Notes: generated by a model not told the origin, from the letters alone. A DNA stretch of 64,000 nucleotides from Sarcomyxa edulis (GCA_009761415.1 QUOL01000006.1:1488001-1552000), one strand, 5' to 3'; counted from the first letter of the stretch, positions 1-12,155 are shown. Translations and numbers: made by a program.

Positions 1-120
1 GACAAGGCCGTTACGTTGACTGAGAGTGTCTCAGACCTAGAAACTCGAGGAGAGGGGCCAGGACTTGTAAATGATATCGAGAAGGGTGTTCCAAGCTCTG
101 TGGCAGGAGGTCCAAGTTGA
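1..120 (+). CDS. 3' end of an unidentified gene (partial, runs off the left edge)
   Basis: Frame 1 is open from the first base and ends at a TGA at 118-120, giving a 39-residue hydrophilic tail rich in Glu, Gly and Ser (it includes TESVSDLETRGEGPG). The tail is consistent with the cytoplasmic C-terminus of a longer protein, but nothing in it identifies a family. An open frame of this length can occur by chance, so this is only a likely call. The rest of the gene lies outside the window. Confidence 0.4.
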   Translation, partial: DKAVTLTESVSDLETRGEGPGLVNDIEKGVPSSVAGGPS

Positions 121-780
121 GTGTCATTGCAATATGTTCGGAACCCACCCGACTTCTTCAATGGCTCCTGTCCTAGACCTGTATCAAGTACCATTATACC
201 GTGCAATCGCAACTATCCTAAAACTATCGTCGTGATTGTGCTAGGGTCAACGTTTTGGGTCCGAGGGTATCTTTCTGCTGACAGGACTCATAGATACCTG
301 GTCCGGCTACGTCTGGTATGACTGCTACGGAAGTTCTCCGCGAAAAATGTTCACTCGATTCCAAGGTTTGTCTCGTCACTTGAACGTTCTTGATACCTGT
401 CGACCTTATCATTCAGGACACTTTCAGGCTAGCTTCCTCATCGTGTCATCCGTTTTCGACTGGCTTTGGTCTTGTGCTGAATGTTGCTTATCACGTGTAT
501 CATGTTGTGTGCTTCTTCGTCGCCATGTACCATGAGGTAACGGCTCTTCTTCCACTTAAAGTTTCCTGTTACCAGCGTCATCTATGAATATTTGCATTTC
601 AGAAGACTCGTTTCCTATGTCATTCGTTTGTTCGGCTGAAGAGCCTCGTATGGGGGCCTTTGCATTGGCGGGTGAGATATCGTGTACCTGAATGTTCTAC
701 ACCCTCTGACGGTATCTGAACACAGGCTTCGCGACTATATATAAGGACGCTGAGATATGCGTTCGTATCGGTGACCGAAC
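121..780. other. Intergenic region and promoter of the PX-GH18 gene
   Basis: No supported coding sequence. Short open frames here have no recognisable motif. A TATA-like element (TATATAAGG) lies at 736-744, about 40 bases before the ATG of the next gene. Confidence 0.6.
736..744 (+). promoter_or_regulatory. TATA-like box upstream of the PX-GH18 gene
   Basis: The string TATATAAGG lies 37 bases upstream of the ATG at 781, a plausible core-promoter position for a fungal gene with a short 5' UTR. This is a sequence match only. Confidence 0.45.
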
Positions 781-3082
781 ATGGCTCCCATTATCACTAT
801 CAACAGCCACACGACCGCATCGACTCCCCACCCTCACATTCTCTATAATGTTCAGGTAACCATCAATGGAAAGCATGCTGTCGTGCCCCGAAGATACTCT
901 GAGGTAGGGTTTCTGAAGTCCTCTTCAACCTATCTTTGCATTGACGCCCGGCGCACTCCAGTTTGTTGCGCTTCATCAATCCCTTCAAGATAATTTCCCT
1001 CTTCCTCCGAAACGGATACTCGTTACTGCTTTCTATCCGTCCGCTTGGATTGACGACCACCTCATCACAGAGAGAAAGGCTGGTCTCACGAAATATCTGA
1101 CCAGCGTCGTGAAATCGAAGGAATTTGGAGAGAACCAGGTTCTCCATCAGTTCTTGGCCGCTTCTTCCCCTTCTTCTTCTCGTTTCGATTATGAAGATGC
1201 GGTGCCTTCAACGTTATCCAGGACGGCTGCCCTAAAGTTTAAGGCCCAAGCCGAGGTGAACGCTTCTGCCACCATATTAGCAGCTGCCTATTATCCGGAT
1301 TGGTAATCCATCCTTGCAATTATCTTGAAGGTATTGCTCACAAACTGTTAACACAGGGCGGTGGATACTAACCCTCCAGAAGGTATGTGTACTGCTATGT
1401 GCCTACACTTTGCAGGGTGACTCATATCTGTTAACAAGGGATCAACTTTGCCAAATTTGACCTGTTATATTTTGGTACGCGTACTTACTCAATGCCGTCG
1501 ATCTCGACATTGACCGACAGAGTGTTTTTTTAGCATTTGCGACTCCCAACTCATCCTCCACGCTCACATGGGACTCTGGCAGTCAATCTATACTCCAGCG
1601 CCTAGTGACTAGCGCACGGAATAGCGGAGCTGGCACCAAGATAGTTTTATCGGTCGGAGGATGGGGTGGCAGCTACTGGTTCTCCCAGGCTGTCAGCAGC
1701 TCTGCGAACCGTGCAACCTTTACGAAGGCACTTTCTAGTGCTGTCAGTACCTATGGCTTAGACGGTCTGTCCATCCTCACCCGTCCATATGAATCATATG
1801 TCTCATGTTTTGCAACATAGGTATCGATATCGACTGGGTTTGTTTTACCATCCCCTTCATTTTTATTGGTATGACTGAAGAGCTTCCCTTCACTAGGAAT
1901 ATCCCGCAGAATCTGGTGCCGGAAACCCGAACTCTCCTTCCGATGCGGCCAACTTTTTGAGCCTGCTTCAGTCGTTACGCACGGCGTTGGGCTCCTCTAA
2001 GATCATCTCCGCTGCAGTCACGCAATTACCCTGGACCGGCTCGAATGGAAAGCCACTCACCAACGTGGCTAGCTATGCGTCTGTGCTCACGTACGTTGGA
2101 ATCATGTGAGTACCATATTGAAACTACATAGACATCGGGTTTGGCGTTCTAGCTAAGTTTTTAATCAGGAACTACGACGTCTGGGGCGCGTCTTCGAAAC
2201 CTGGTCCGAACGCTCCGCTCGGTATGTTTCTGATGTCTTCTTCTCAGGCTTGCGTTCATAAAAACAATTGTAGGCAACCTTTGTGGGACTTCTACGCAGC
2301 CTCAAGCAAGTGCTGAGGCAGCAGTGTCTCAGTGGACGGCCGCGGGCTTCCCTGCCTCCCAACTCTTACTCGGGTTGCCTTTATATGGGTGAGTTATAAA
2401 TGTCATCACGAGGCGTGCCACTTACAAATATTTTCTTCCTAGCTATGTATCCAAGAGTACCTCTACAGCGCTGACAGGTAGTCTGTTGCCCCAGACGGAC
2501 GACTCTGGGATGAATCCCTTGAAGGGAAAACATGCAAAGTCGAAGCCCAAGACAGACCTTCAGGTCGCAACTGCTGCTGGCGACCTTAGCGGTTGGTACG
2601 TAGCTGACGGGGATGTGTTTTCAATCTGACGGAATTCTGACGGTGAATGTTGTCTCCACACATAGGTGGAACCAACAGATTCCTTTCAATTCTCTTGTAG
2701 CAAGTGGAGCATTGGTAAAGAACTCTAACGGAACATATGGGCAGGGTGCTGGATATACAATGGGTATGATATACTCTCTCGAGTGGATATCGTGTTCTGA
2801 TGCATATTTCTCTCTCCCCTTAGCTTGGGACAACTGTGCGGACGTACCTTTTTTGTACGATGTGGCGCGGACGACTGTGGTGACTTATGATGATACATAC
2901 TCGCTCGGGGACAAGGCCGCTTTTGCAAAGCAAAGTGGGTTGGCAGGGTGTTTCACTTGGAGTTTAGATCAGGTAAATCATTCCGTTAGCATTTCGGATT
3001 ATCTGAAAGTACTGACATTATCGTATAGGACGACGGTGTTACTCTGCAGAACGCTATTCGCGCTCAACTAGGGAAATCATAG
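781..3082 (+). CDS. PX domain-GH18 chitinase fusion protein
   Basis: Thirteen exons (781-903, 962-1302, 1357-1382, 1439-1474, 1534-1764, 1821-1837, 1897-2105, 2169-2221, 2274-2388, 2443-2595, 2666-2763, 2824-2972, 3029-3082) join in phase to 534 codons plus stop. Residues about 10-125 read as a phox-homology (PX) domain: the RRYSEF core, spanning intron 1, then a PPK turn, then an ERKAGLTKYL helix. PX domains bind phosphoinositides. From about residue 150 the protein is a GH18 chitinase: AAYYPDW strand, VLSVGGW, the catalytic DGIDIDWE motif (about 250-257, acid Glu intact), YVGIMNYDVWG, and a C-terminal FTWSLDQDDG. Fungal GH18 enzymes of this type normally begin with a secretion signal; this one has none and begins with the PX module. 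It would therefore be predicted to be cytosolic or membrane-associated, or the PX part may come from a recent fusion. I saw no frameshift or missing key residue. Confidence 0.85.
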
Positions 3083-3261
3083 AGTATCAGGTGGATCCCG
3101 CCCCGAGCATTTGGAGACTGTGACTTTGACGAATTTGTAACGACTTTATGACGATGCAATATGACGATACCGTCTTTCATTTTCAGTGGCAGGGACTGCT
3201 TTATAGTAGTTGAATCTTGGTTGAATCAGAAGTGAAACACCGTTACGAGGTACGCCATGAA

Positions 3262-5102
3262 TTACAGATTGGAGAAAGTCTCGATGTGGCGCTCGAAGAT
3301 TTGGACTACATTGGGTGGAGCATCGGTGGCACAAAGCTGACGGAGCTTCACTAATCGCGCTTTCACCTTTTCGCCTGACTCATACAGAGCCACACCGTTC
3401 GTGGCAATCTTGCTCAACGCGCGAAGCCCTTCCAAGCTGTCCCCGACCGTATCTGAACCGCCCGCAGTATCCATCGCAGCAGACATGCAAGCAACATCTG
3501 GGCAGGCGTCTATGACGGCTTGCTCATAAGCCTCCCGTAGTTGTCGTTTTTCATCGCGGACCCGGACGTTCAATTCGTACTGATCGCCTTCGTCTACGAT
3601 CATATCAGGTACAGAATACGCGTCCCAGAGTGGAAGCACAGCAGCACACTCCCAGTCGATGACACCTGTGACGAGTGTAGGGTCTTCGCGGGATACGATG
3701 ATATTGCTGAAGTGATAGTCGGGGTGGCTGAGCACAGGGCGGTACATCTGCGGAGGTACCGGGAAGAGCAAATACATGTGCGGGATTACATCAAGTAGCG
3801 CTTTGCACAGATCCACAAACACGGGATACGTCTTTGTCGAGTCTTCTTTCGGGTGCATTTCACTCCGGTATTGGTGGAACAATTGTAAACCTAGTTCACT
3901 AGTCAACCATTGCAGTTCTCTAGCAGCGAGAGCCACGAAGAGGGCACAAGAATTGTCTGAAGACCAGGGACCAGCGTCAACGAGGTTGCAATCGCGATGC
4001 AAGGACCTGATTGGGTCGACGAGTGGGCCGACAGTTATGTCGTCCGAGCCCTGAGAGGTCAAACTTCCGAAGGAGTCAAATTGTAGGTGCATAATCCGAC
4101 CAAGAATGTTCCCTAACGACTTCATGACGGCCAGTCGCTGTTCGAGAGACATGTCGTTGTAGGGATATATACCATTGGAACGCAATCCCAGGATATCGCC
4201 TGCAGCCTGAGGAGAAACATCAGAACATCACTATGACTGACTACGTGGGTGACGACTCACAAGTTCTCCGATCATGAAAGGTGCACCTACTGCATTGTCA
4301 ATGCGATTATCATAGAAGTATACCTCGGGTATCGGAAGATCAGTGTACTTCCTCAAGAAATTTATGGTGTCCACCTAACGAGAAGGCTGAAAAAGGCATA
4401 CATAGTCAAACGGAATGAAACCGTACCTGCGACTGCATCCTGTAAGGCTGTCTTAGACGATCGTCGTCTTCTTGACTGGCAAATGCTTCTCCTGTGCGAA
4501 TTCTGTGAGGAAAAGGAAACATGATACGGGCAATGGCTTGGCTCCCATCATCGAAGACTAGAAGGTACACCTAGACATATAATGATCGAACAGATAGCGT
4601 AGAAACGACCCGCATGACTCACCTGGTTGCTTCCACCTTCAGCTACCCACTCCATCGCCATCACAATCTTTCCAAGGCCACTCTCAACGCTATGCTTTAG
4701 AGCGTCAAAGTTGATGGCATGCGTCCTGGAATCTGACGTTACGATGAGAGGGTGACCCTCTCGAAACTGAGCTATGAAAGAGGCGAAAGCTTGAGCCCAT
4801 TCCGACTGTGATTCGGACGATATATCCCAGACTTCAGGGATTGGAATACGGGGATGTACGAGTCCACATCTGATCCTGGAGTGGAAAAGGCGCATGAGTT
4901 CCTCTGGCTGCACAGTAGTCTTATCTAGGACTCGAGGGGAGTTTTTGAGAAAGCGTACGTTCGACTGTCAGAGAATGTGAGCTTATATAATTTGTGGTTG
5001 AGGTTACTATGGATACCGACTTACGGCCCGGAGGATGTGTTGAGCGACGAAGGACTCACTGGAAGTCAATATCGTGTATCTGGACAGTGCTGGTAGGAGC
5101 AT
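3262..5102 (-). CDS. Aminoglycoside/choline phosphotransferase (APH) family kinase
   Basis: Five exons (5102-5025, 4964-4623, 4570-4427, 4374-4261, 4206-3262) join in phase to 540 codons plus TAA. The protein has the kinase-like APH fold: an N-lobe with VYLLVFDDGSQAIARIMF, a linker with VDTINFLRKYTDLPIPEVY, the catalytic loop HPDYHFSN (catalytic Asp near residue 389) and the metal-binding IDWE (about 410). APH-family proteins phosphorylate small hydroxyl or amino compounds. Fungal genomes carry many with no known substrate, so antibiotic resistance should not be assumed. The ATG at 5102 is the first in frame in exon 1; an upstream exon cannot be excluded. Immediately upstream on the same strand lies a decayed copy of the same gene (5105-6235), so this is the surviving member of a tandem duplication. 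Confidence 0.85.
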
Positions 5103-5104
5103 CA

Positions 5105-6235
5105 GGGGCAGGGGCATAAAGCTGATGGAATTTCGACAGTCACCATCACATCGTCGCACAGTCTACAAGAATTTGAAAGGAATGTAGCGATGTCGCAAAG
5201 GTAGGAGCCCCTGAAATACCTTGTCTTGCATATGTCAGGCATACAGCGTCTGGGAACGAATCTACGACCGTGACAGCCTGCTTGTAAGCTTCTCGTCATT
5301 GTCGTTTTACTCTTTGCGTCCGACTCAGACTGCTCACCGTCCAGGGCACCGAGTAGGACAGCAACGATGCTACTGTGATGAGTATAGAGCTATGTGGTAA
5401 TTTCGTCTATACCGAGTGTGAAATTATCGAACTCTGGCCGCCTCATTTGGCCCAAACCGTCTCCCAGAGACTTGATAACGGATCGGCATTACTTGAAGGA
5501 CAAATCAGTGTGAAGACTCGTTATCGCACCAATTGTAATCTTTCAACCAATTCACTACTTCGAGCACAGTGTACGGGGCGCCTCGTTATCACGGTTGTCT
5601 TTTGAGACCATCATCATGTATTCGGAAATTCTATGGCTTGGATGTTCTGCTGTGTCGACGCATAATGTCCGCCCGAGGATCCAACCATAACCCCGTCATA
5701 ACCTTTGCATCCAGGTGAGGTTGTAGAAGTGATCGTGGCCTTCTTCATAACCAGCAGTCTGTCCAATACGGCGGTCTTCATGTGGAAAAGGAGACACGAT
5801 CTGGGCTAGAACCTGAGCTCCAGTACCTAAAAAGAAACATAGATCTCCCGTGATAGAAGTTCAAAAACAAAACGCAGTCATGTCAATTAATAGGGCCTCT
5901 TTACCTGATTAGTGCCTCCCACTCAATCGCGACCACAACACATTTGAAGGTCTTTGACCCTGCATCTCAAAGCGTCGAAATCAGCGAGGAGAGTCCCTGG
6001 CGAGTCCTGAGACGATGAGCACGTCGTAAACCTCTCGATAAGGCCTTGCAACCAGACGAAGAAAGAGGTCCAACCCATGTCGACAATGAGTCAGATGATA
6101 TCTGTCGGAATGGGTCTTTTTGTACGAGTTTGATCCTAGTATGAAGAGAGAGCATTTCCAGGGCAAAACCGACTCCCAAGAGTGGGTGGCCAAGGCTAAG
6201 CGGTATTTACAGGTATGGACCAAGAGCGTTGATCG
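5105..6235 (-). pseudogene. Decayed tandem copy of the APH family kinase
   Basis: Minus-strand segments match the intact gene at 3262-5102 in the same order but in different frames and with stops. Near 5990-5900 the translation DFDALRCRVKDLQMC...GGTNQ parallels INFDALKHSVES...GGSNQ, with a stop between. Near 5500-5420 RSVIKSLGDGLGQMRRPEFD parallels LAVMKSLGNILGRIMHLQFD. Near 5300-5190 EAYKQAVTVVDSFPDAVC parallels REAYEQAVIDACPDVACM. I could not find the catalytic loop (HxDxxxxN) or the IDWE segment in readable form, and no continuous frame can be drawn. The copy ends a few bases from the ATG of the intact gene. Boundaries are approximate. Confidence 0.75.
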
Positions 6236-6313
6236 ACTAGAGGCTATTTTACATATTCGTTATGTTTCGCGATTTGCCAAGGGCCGTTGGCTTTCTTGAC
6301 CTTCAACCACTTC

Positions 6314-9300
6314 ATGGCTGCTCAAAGTTCCTCGTTTCTTCGCCAAAGAAACACAGGAATCAGCAAGGAAGTTCCGGTTCCAGATGACTCCGTAGAGTCT
6401 CTTCCAAGGCGCGATGAAATTGTCTGGGGGAAGACGCCAGGGGGCGAAGGCGAGTTCCGGAGTCTTGACTGTCCCCACATCCCCACTGACATTTGTAGTC
6501 ATCCAGTCTTCCGTGTCCCAACTACTCATGATGTTCTGACTCTGTTCAACCCATACTATCGGAAAAGTCATCTCGATCTTCTCAACTTGGGTCTTCTTGG
6601 TCTCCAGATCGTGCTCTTTGCCTGTTTACCTCGACACGTGGCGAAGGGGTTCTTCTTGGTATATTTCGCATTCTGGAGAGCAGCCTACGATGCTGGCCTT
6701 GGATGGGTTCTCACAAAACAGAGTAAGAAGAAATGGATCGTCAGAGAGGTTCAGCGCCTCGGTTGGTTAGATGAGAAACGTTGCCCTGCTATCAGGGCGT
6801 GGATTCGTGATCAGCTGGCGGGGAAAATGGGGAAGGACTATTCTTTCGATGTGAGTTTTGTGATACAACTCTAATTAGTGAAGGACGGCGTCGTCTGAGC
6901 TTTTTTTCGCCATAGGAACTCCCCTTGGAATATAACGCGTGGCTTCTTTTCCGTCAAGCAGTCGATGTGATTCTGCTCAAGTTTGTCTTCGGTGTTCCTT
7001 TCGTGTTTGTCGAATTCTTATGTTCTCTCGACGACTTGCAGTGATTTCACGGCCTACTGTATGTTTGCCTTTTCGTGTTTTCGCGTGCCTGAAGGGCTCT
7101 CTCTGCCGACACACATCATGAGGTCCGTGCTTTTGACTGTCCGACACGAGAATCCTTCTTAACGATACGCATGATGCGTGTAGATGGGTCGGAGGCATAG
7201 CGTTGATAGGCTTTAACCTCTGGGTCAAAACAGAAGCTCACAACGTTGTCAAAGACTATGGATGGTACTGGGGTGACGTTTTCTTCCAGCGCGGTGCTCT
7301 CGTTTTTGACGGCGTTTTCGAACTGGCTCCTCATCCTATGTATTCCGTCGGTATGTACTGCGCGAGATCCAAATATAGAACAAAACTAAATATACCTACA
7401 GGCTACGCTGGCTATTATGGACTGTCGATGATCGTCGGCAGCTACGCTGTATTGTTCGTGAGCCTTGCTGCTCACGCTGCCCAATTTGCGTTCCTTGTGC
7501 TTTTCGAGAATCCTCGTGAGTCTTAGTTACATCCTACGCGGCTCGTTGGCGTCTAAATATCCTCATTAGATATCGAGCGCATGTACGGTCAACGTAAACC
7601 GATTGCTCAACGGACTCCATTATTCCCTCACGGCACCCGTAGCAAATCTACGTCCACCCCTTTACCCGTGGACGACGGTCCTTCTGATTTGGTTGATCTG
7701 CTTTCCACTCCGGCAACGACCGAGGGAGAGACGGCAACAGAAAGCGAGTTGGAGACAGAAACCGAGACAGAATTGGAAGACGAAAACAGTCATCCTCGAG
7801 TAAAGAGCTTGAAAAAAGTACAGCCTACTTCCGGAATATCAAGTCCAGGTTCATTCAATAGTGGTGTCAGTCTAGGAGCTAAGAAGCAGTCTTCTCGAGT
7901 CCTCATGTCGCAGCACGATCTTCTGAACAAGTATTTCAGGAGAGACGTGGTTATATTGCGTAATGTTGACTTGTTCAGGTATGTTCTATCATATCGTAGA
8001 CATGTTTCCAATTCCCATTGATGTTTCGGGACATGTACACAGGGCAAATGATTTTATGCTTCTTCTCACAATCGCATACTCCCTGACATTCGCCCTCCTA
8101 CCACGCGTTTCCGACCAAACTGCGCTCACTCTCCACTACGCACATGCATTAACCTGGTTCTTGTTCCATTCCTTCGGTCTCGGCCTTATCCTTCGCGCCC
8201 AGAGCAAGACCAAGTTCGTTGTCCGGCATTTTATGAAAAACTATCACTACCCCTCGAACGACGGCGGTCGAGGTGCCATCGTGGAGGCATTCACGAACTG
8301 GAAGTCGATTTACAATCTAAGCATGTGCATGTCGTATGGTGCGTACTTTTTATAATAATTTCCTCCATTCGCGGATCAGTGCTGGTTCTGATTTACTTCA
8401 CATCTTTGCTTCTCAGTATCTCTATTTGGATTAGCCTTCAAAACATACTCAGTTCCGAATGAGTGGACGGTCGGCAACGAATTGCTGAGACATACCCTTG
8501 GAGTAGTGAGTTCTATTATGCTTCTTGTCGTTGGCCCCGTTCCGTTTCCGTGCTGATTAATATATTAAACAAAGATTCTCGTGGGCCTTCACATCTGGGC
8601 CACAATGGAATCTTTTGAAGTTCTTGGGGTATTCGGTACTTTCCGTTTGCCTTTCCTTTGACGATTTCCTAAATTTACCCTCAAAAATCACAGGTTGGTT
8701 CTTCGGAGACTTTTTCATGGAAGAGTTTCCATCTCATCTGGAGTACACTGGTATCTATCGGTACGTAATGAAAAAATTGTTTTGGCGGTTATGTGGAAAT
8801 GCTGAGTCATATTCATGTTGGATTCTTCCAGTTATCTGAACAACCCCGAAGTTATGGGCGGAGCGGCTTGTTTTGGTCTAGCTCTCATCAGTGGCAGCAA
8901 GCTTGTGCTGTCTCTGGCCGTTATCAGGCACTTGTCCCATTGGTGGTTCCTGAGCAAAGTCGAGAAGTCAGTGTCGATGATCGTTACCCCTTTAAGGTCA
9001 ACGCATGCTAATCATGCTTTGATAGCCCACACATGGTCAAACTATACGGTGATTCTCTTCGAAAAGATGCCGGATTCGTGAAAGTGATTAAAGGCGTCGC
9101 GAGTAAGAACGCAAGGATTCTCGAATCTCGAGCTGAACGTCACGCGCCTGATCTCAAGCGAGTGGCGAAGGAGGTCAAGGGTACATTTGATAAGGTGTAT
9201 GAAGAGACTGCCGAAGTCGTCGAAGATTTCTTGGCAAAATGTACGTACCTTCCACTCGCTCACTGACAGATTGTTTTGTGTTGATTGATATCATTAGCCC

Positions 9301-10352
9301 GACCCAAGTTATCCGAGGTGGTGCAAGACACAAAGTTTCTTCTTCAGCAATCTAGAGAGAGGCTCGTTATCACGTACGTCTCGTTTTCTTCATGATTCTG
9401 GTGTCCGTACTAACGGCTAGTTCCGTATCTCTAAGACGAATTGCCAACGATATCTCATCCTACGATACAGCTAAGTATAAGTTGTCAATCGTCCCGAACT
9501 CCGATGGCTCTCTACGCTTCCATCTTGGCGAGCCTATCAAGATCAACTGGCGTGCCCCATCAATGCACTCGAGACGCGATTGGATAGGCATCTACAGAGT
9601 ATGTCTTCGAATTTCGTGACTCGACGAATCACACCGAACCTTTTCCCCTTCGTAGGTTGGAGCTAACAAGTCAAATTTAGTCACGAAGACATCATCTATG
9701 GGCATGTGGATGCCCGTTCATGACGAGGAATGGGACGGTGATGTTCCTCTAGGCTTAAACAGGCCTGCCGCCGCGCCTTGCGATTTCGAGAACGGTACGG
9801 TAACATTCAAAGGCGATGTCTTGCCATGGTTGGCTGGTCGTTATGAGGTGATTCCAGTTTGAGCAAGAAGAGTCCGCGTCTAATCTGCTGATTTCTTGAT
9901 AGATTCGATACCATCATGATGGTAAATACAACGTCATGGCTCTGGACGGTCCTGTGGAGGTCTTTGGTCAGTGCAGCGCAGTGCCTTCTACCACTCACTG
10001 CTGACAACTCTTTTTTTTCTTAGTGGATAAGCCCACAGAACTGGATTTTTCGTCTGTTCGACAGTCTCTCATGCACATCGTTCCTTTGTGCCTTGATTCG
10101 GATCCCTCCTTGATTCCACTGTCTTGCAAAGCCCCCTCAACACCGACACCTGGAGCCTCCGTTACCGAGGAACCAGAATTGCGCGATCCCGATGATTTCA
10201 GCTTCTGGTCTGAGCATCAAGCAAAGCGTATCTGCTCTGCCATCAAACAAGCCTTTGATGTGGAGTATGCACCCGAAGTGGTGGTGGCCGATGCCAACTT
10301 GTCCGCGCTGGCAAACCGGATATTGGTCTCTAAAGAAATTCTCACGGCATAA
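6314..10352 (+). CDS. CHO2: Phosphatidylethanolamine N-methyltransferase (Cho2 type)
   Basis: Seventeen exons give about 1,010-1,025 residues. The uncertainty is a possible 45-nt in-frame intron at about 6453-6497. Cho2 catalyses the first methylation of phosphatidylethanolamine on the way to phosphatidylcholine, in the ER membrane. Strong family signatures are [14 protein letters not shown], a long [20 protein letters not shown] segment, then [19 protein letters not shown] followed by [17 protein letters not shown] in the first methyltransferase half (exons from 7184 and 7402). A second membrane half follows (exons 8043-8966: FSFWSE-like tail excluded, GWFFGDFF and NNPEVMGG seen). The soluble C-terminal domain spans about 9421-10352. 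Multiple hydrophobic stretches fit a polytopic protein. The in-frame ATG at 6314 is used because the nearby ATG at 6262 is out of frame. The acidic/Ser-rich linker at 7650-7900 separates the two halves. All exon phases checked by hand agree. Confidence 0.93.
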
Positions 10353-10605
10353 AATTTCCTCTTTCGGTCCTTTTGCAATCTTTTGGAATGATTTTTCTAC
10401 TTCAACCGTATATATATATCTAGATCTTGAATTTTGCAAAATACATAGATGTTGGGCTTCGCGAACGTTGTTTGTGACGAATTTGTGACTGTTTGCCATC
10501 TTGACCCATTCGTAATTTCTTGCTTCCCACTTGTCCACCTTCACGCCGTCCATCGATATTCTGTAGATATCCCTCGAAGATACTCTCTATCTTTCGATCT
10601 CTATC

Positions 10606-11691
10606 ATGAACAAGTCGCAGTTCTACCGTTCTCGCTGTGTCGATGTTGCTTCCAAGGTAGAGAGCATATCGATGAACTCAGGCCAATTTTTTGATCTCTC
10701 AAATAGTCTCCGATGGTATTCACTCTGGGATCGATATTAGTGAAGGGAGGGAAGATCATATCCTCAGGATATAATCACGGCCGACCTCATTATGATGGTG
10801 CTGACCAAACTCATGGTCACAGAAAGCCCATTAGTATGCACGCAGAGATGCACGCAATTTTTGTACTCGAATTTTTCTTCCTCCTGAAAGCTGCTAGACT
10901 TAACAGCAAGTTTATTTTGTAGGCTCTCACTGGCAAGTCTCCTACGTTTAAGCAGCAGGTCACACGGCGCGTTCAACGAACCACAACTTTTACACGGAAA
11001 CGACGCCGCGATCCGAAAGGGACCCAAACCTACAGATGTAATCTCACCCCAGATACAGACTCAGGGCAGTGTCTTTCACGGGCCCACTACCTCATCCTCT
11101 CCCGGGACACGTCGATCTCGCTCTCGTCGAAAGTTACGCCGCAATTCCACTGGCAGCTCTGAGATCGAGTCAGATTCGACCCAGCATTCCTCTTCCTCGA
11201 CGAATGACACGCGCAATGAAAGAAGCTGGGACGCGCGGCTCAGGGATTCCCGAGTGAACGGAGCGGATCTTTACGTTGTTCGTGTGACGAAGAAAGGCAT
11301 GGGTTGCGCCAAACCGTGCTGGAGATGGTTCGTTTATTGCGTGTTGATCAACATATTCATGGTTAACATATCTCTTCTTCTAGTCTCGAATGGTGCAAAT
11401 GGGCCGGGGTCAAAAGAATTTTCCATTGGGATGAGGACGACAGAAGCTTCAGATGTGTCAAGGTCAACGACCCGGGTACTGAGCCGTATGAGACTCAAGC
11501 CGATAATCGTTTAGCTGCAGGTCGAGTGCGTAACGAGTCTATGCTTACTTGCGACCTCACCTAATTTTTATTTACCGGCAGGAATGGCTCAGGTGAAGCT
11601 TCAGAGTCCCTTGTATTATTTCATGCGTTTCTATCTATATCCTCCGTCATATATTCACTATCTGTCTTTCAAAATGCGGGACGTCCAATAA
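10606..11691 (+). CDS. Zinc-dependent cytidine deaminase-like protein
   Basis: Exons 10606-10656 and 10707-10862 read MNKSQFYRSRCVDVASK then SPMVFTLGSILVKGG, and end in the zinc-ligand motif HAEMHAI. After an intron the frame continues ALTGKSPTFKQQ (10923 on). The second zinc motif PCWRC is split by the intron 11328-11383, followed by LEWCKWAGVKRIFHW in exon 11384-11520 and a short last exon 11582-11691. HAE plus PCxxC is the signature of the cytidine/deoxycytidylate deaminase fold, which deaminates a base or nucleotide with a catalytic Zn and Glu. Between about 10960 and 11180 the frame entering from HAEMHAI differs from the frame leaving into PCWRC. The insert between the motifs is long, basic and Ser-rich, so either an intron with weak signals or a frameshift lies there. 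The substrate (nucleoside, dCMP or tRNA) cannot be inferred. Confidence 0.75.
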
Positions 11692-12155
11692 TATCTCGCC
11701 AGCGTGGTCCTTAGTCAAACTGTGTGCAAGAAGCGCTGCCTAAGCCAAAATATGCCGTTGTGTCACCCGTGGTTCAAAATATCCCTCTATCAAAACGGAC
11801 ACGACATCTCAGGTCTCAAGGTCTGCTGTGAACTCCTTGGGGCATGTACGATACTACCAACGAACGTTCCACCACAAAACATAGGTGTACAGTGATACAA
11901 CCATTGGCACGACCGGTAGCCGCTTGAGGGTTATACAGATAGCAGATAACGGTCAAATCTCAGGGGACAAGCTCGCTGAAAACGAGAACCGCGCTGATCG
12001 GGTGATATGACGCAGAGGCTGAAACTCTGAGATGTGATGCATGGAGATGACCGCGTCAATTCTAGAGAAAACCTGCGATATGTCTACACGAAAGACAAAT
12101 GCTCGAAAAAATATGTTCAGATGGTCATATATGATGTGACAACAGAGGGACTGTG
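11692..12155. other. Convergent intergenic region
   Basis: This lies between the 3' ends of the deaminase-like gene and the ALKBH6-like gene. Open frames here show no motif. I see nothing else in it. Confidence 0.5.

Noticed and set aside
3776..4054. Plus-strand frames inside the APH gene
   Set aside because: Antisense shadows of a well-supported coding exon.
3262..5102. Calling the APH gene an aminoglycoside-resistance gene
   Set aside because: The fold is shared by many eukaryotic kinases; nothing here supports an antibiotic substrate.
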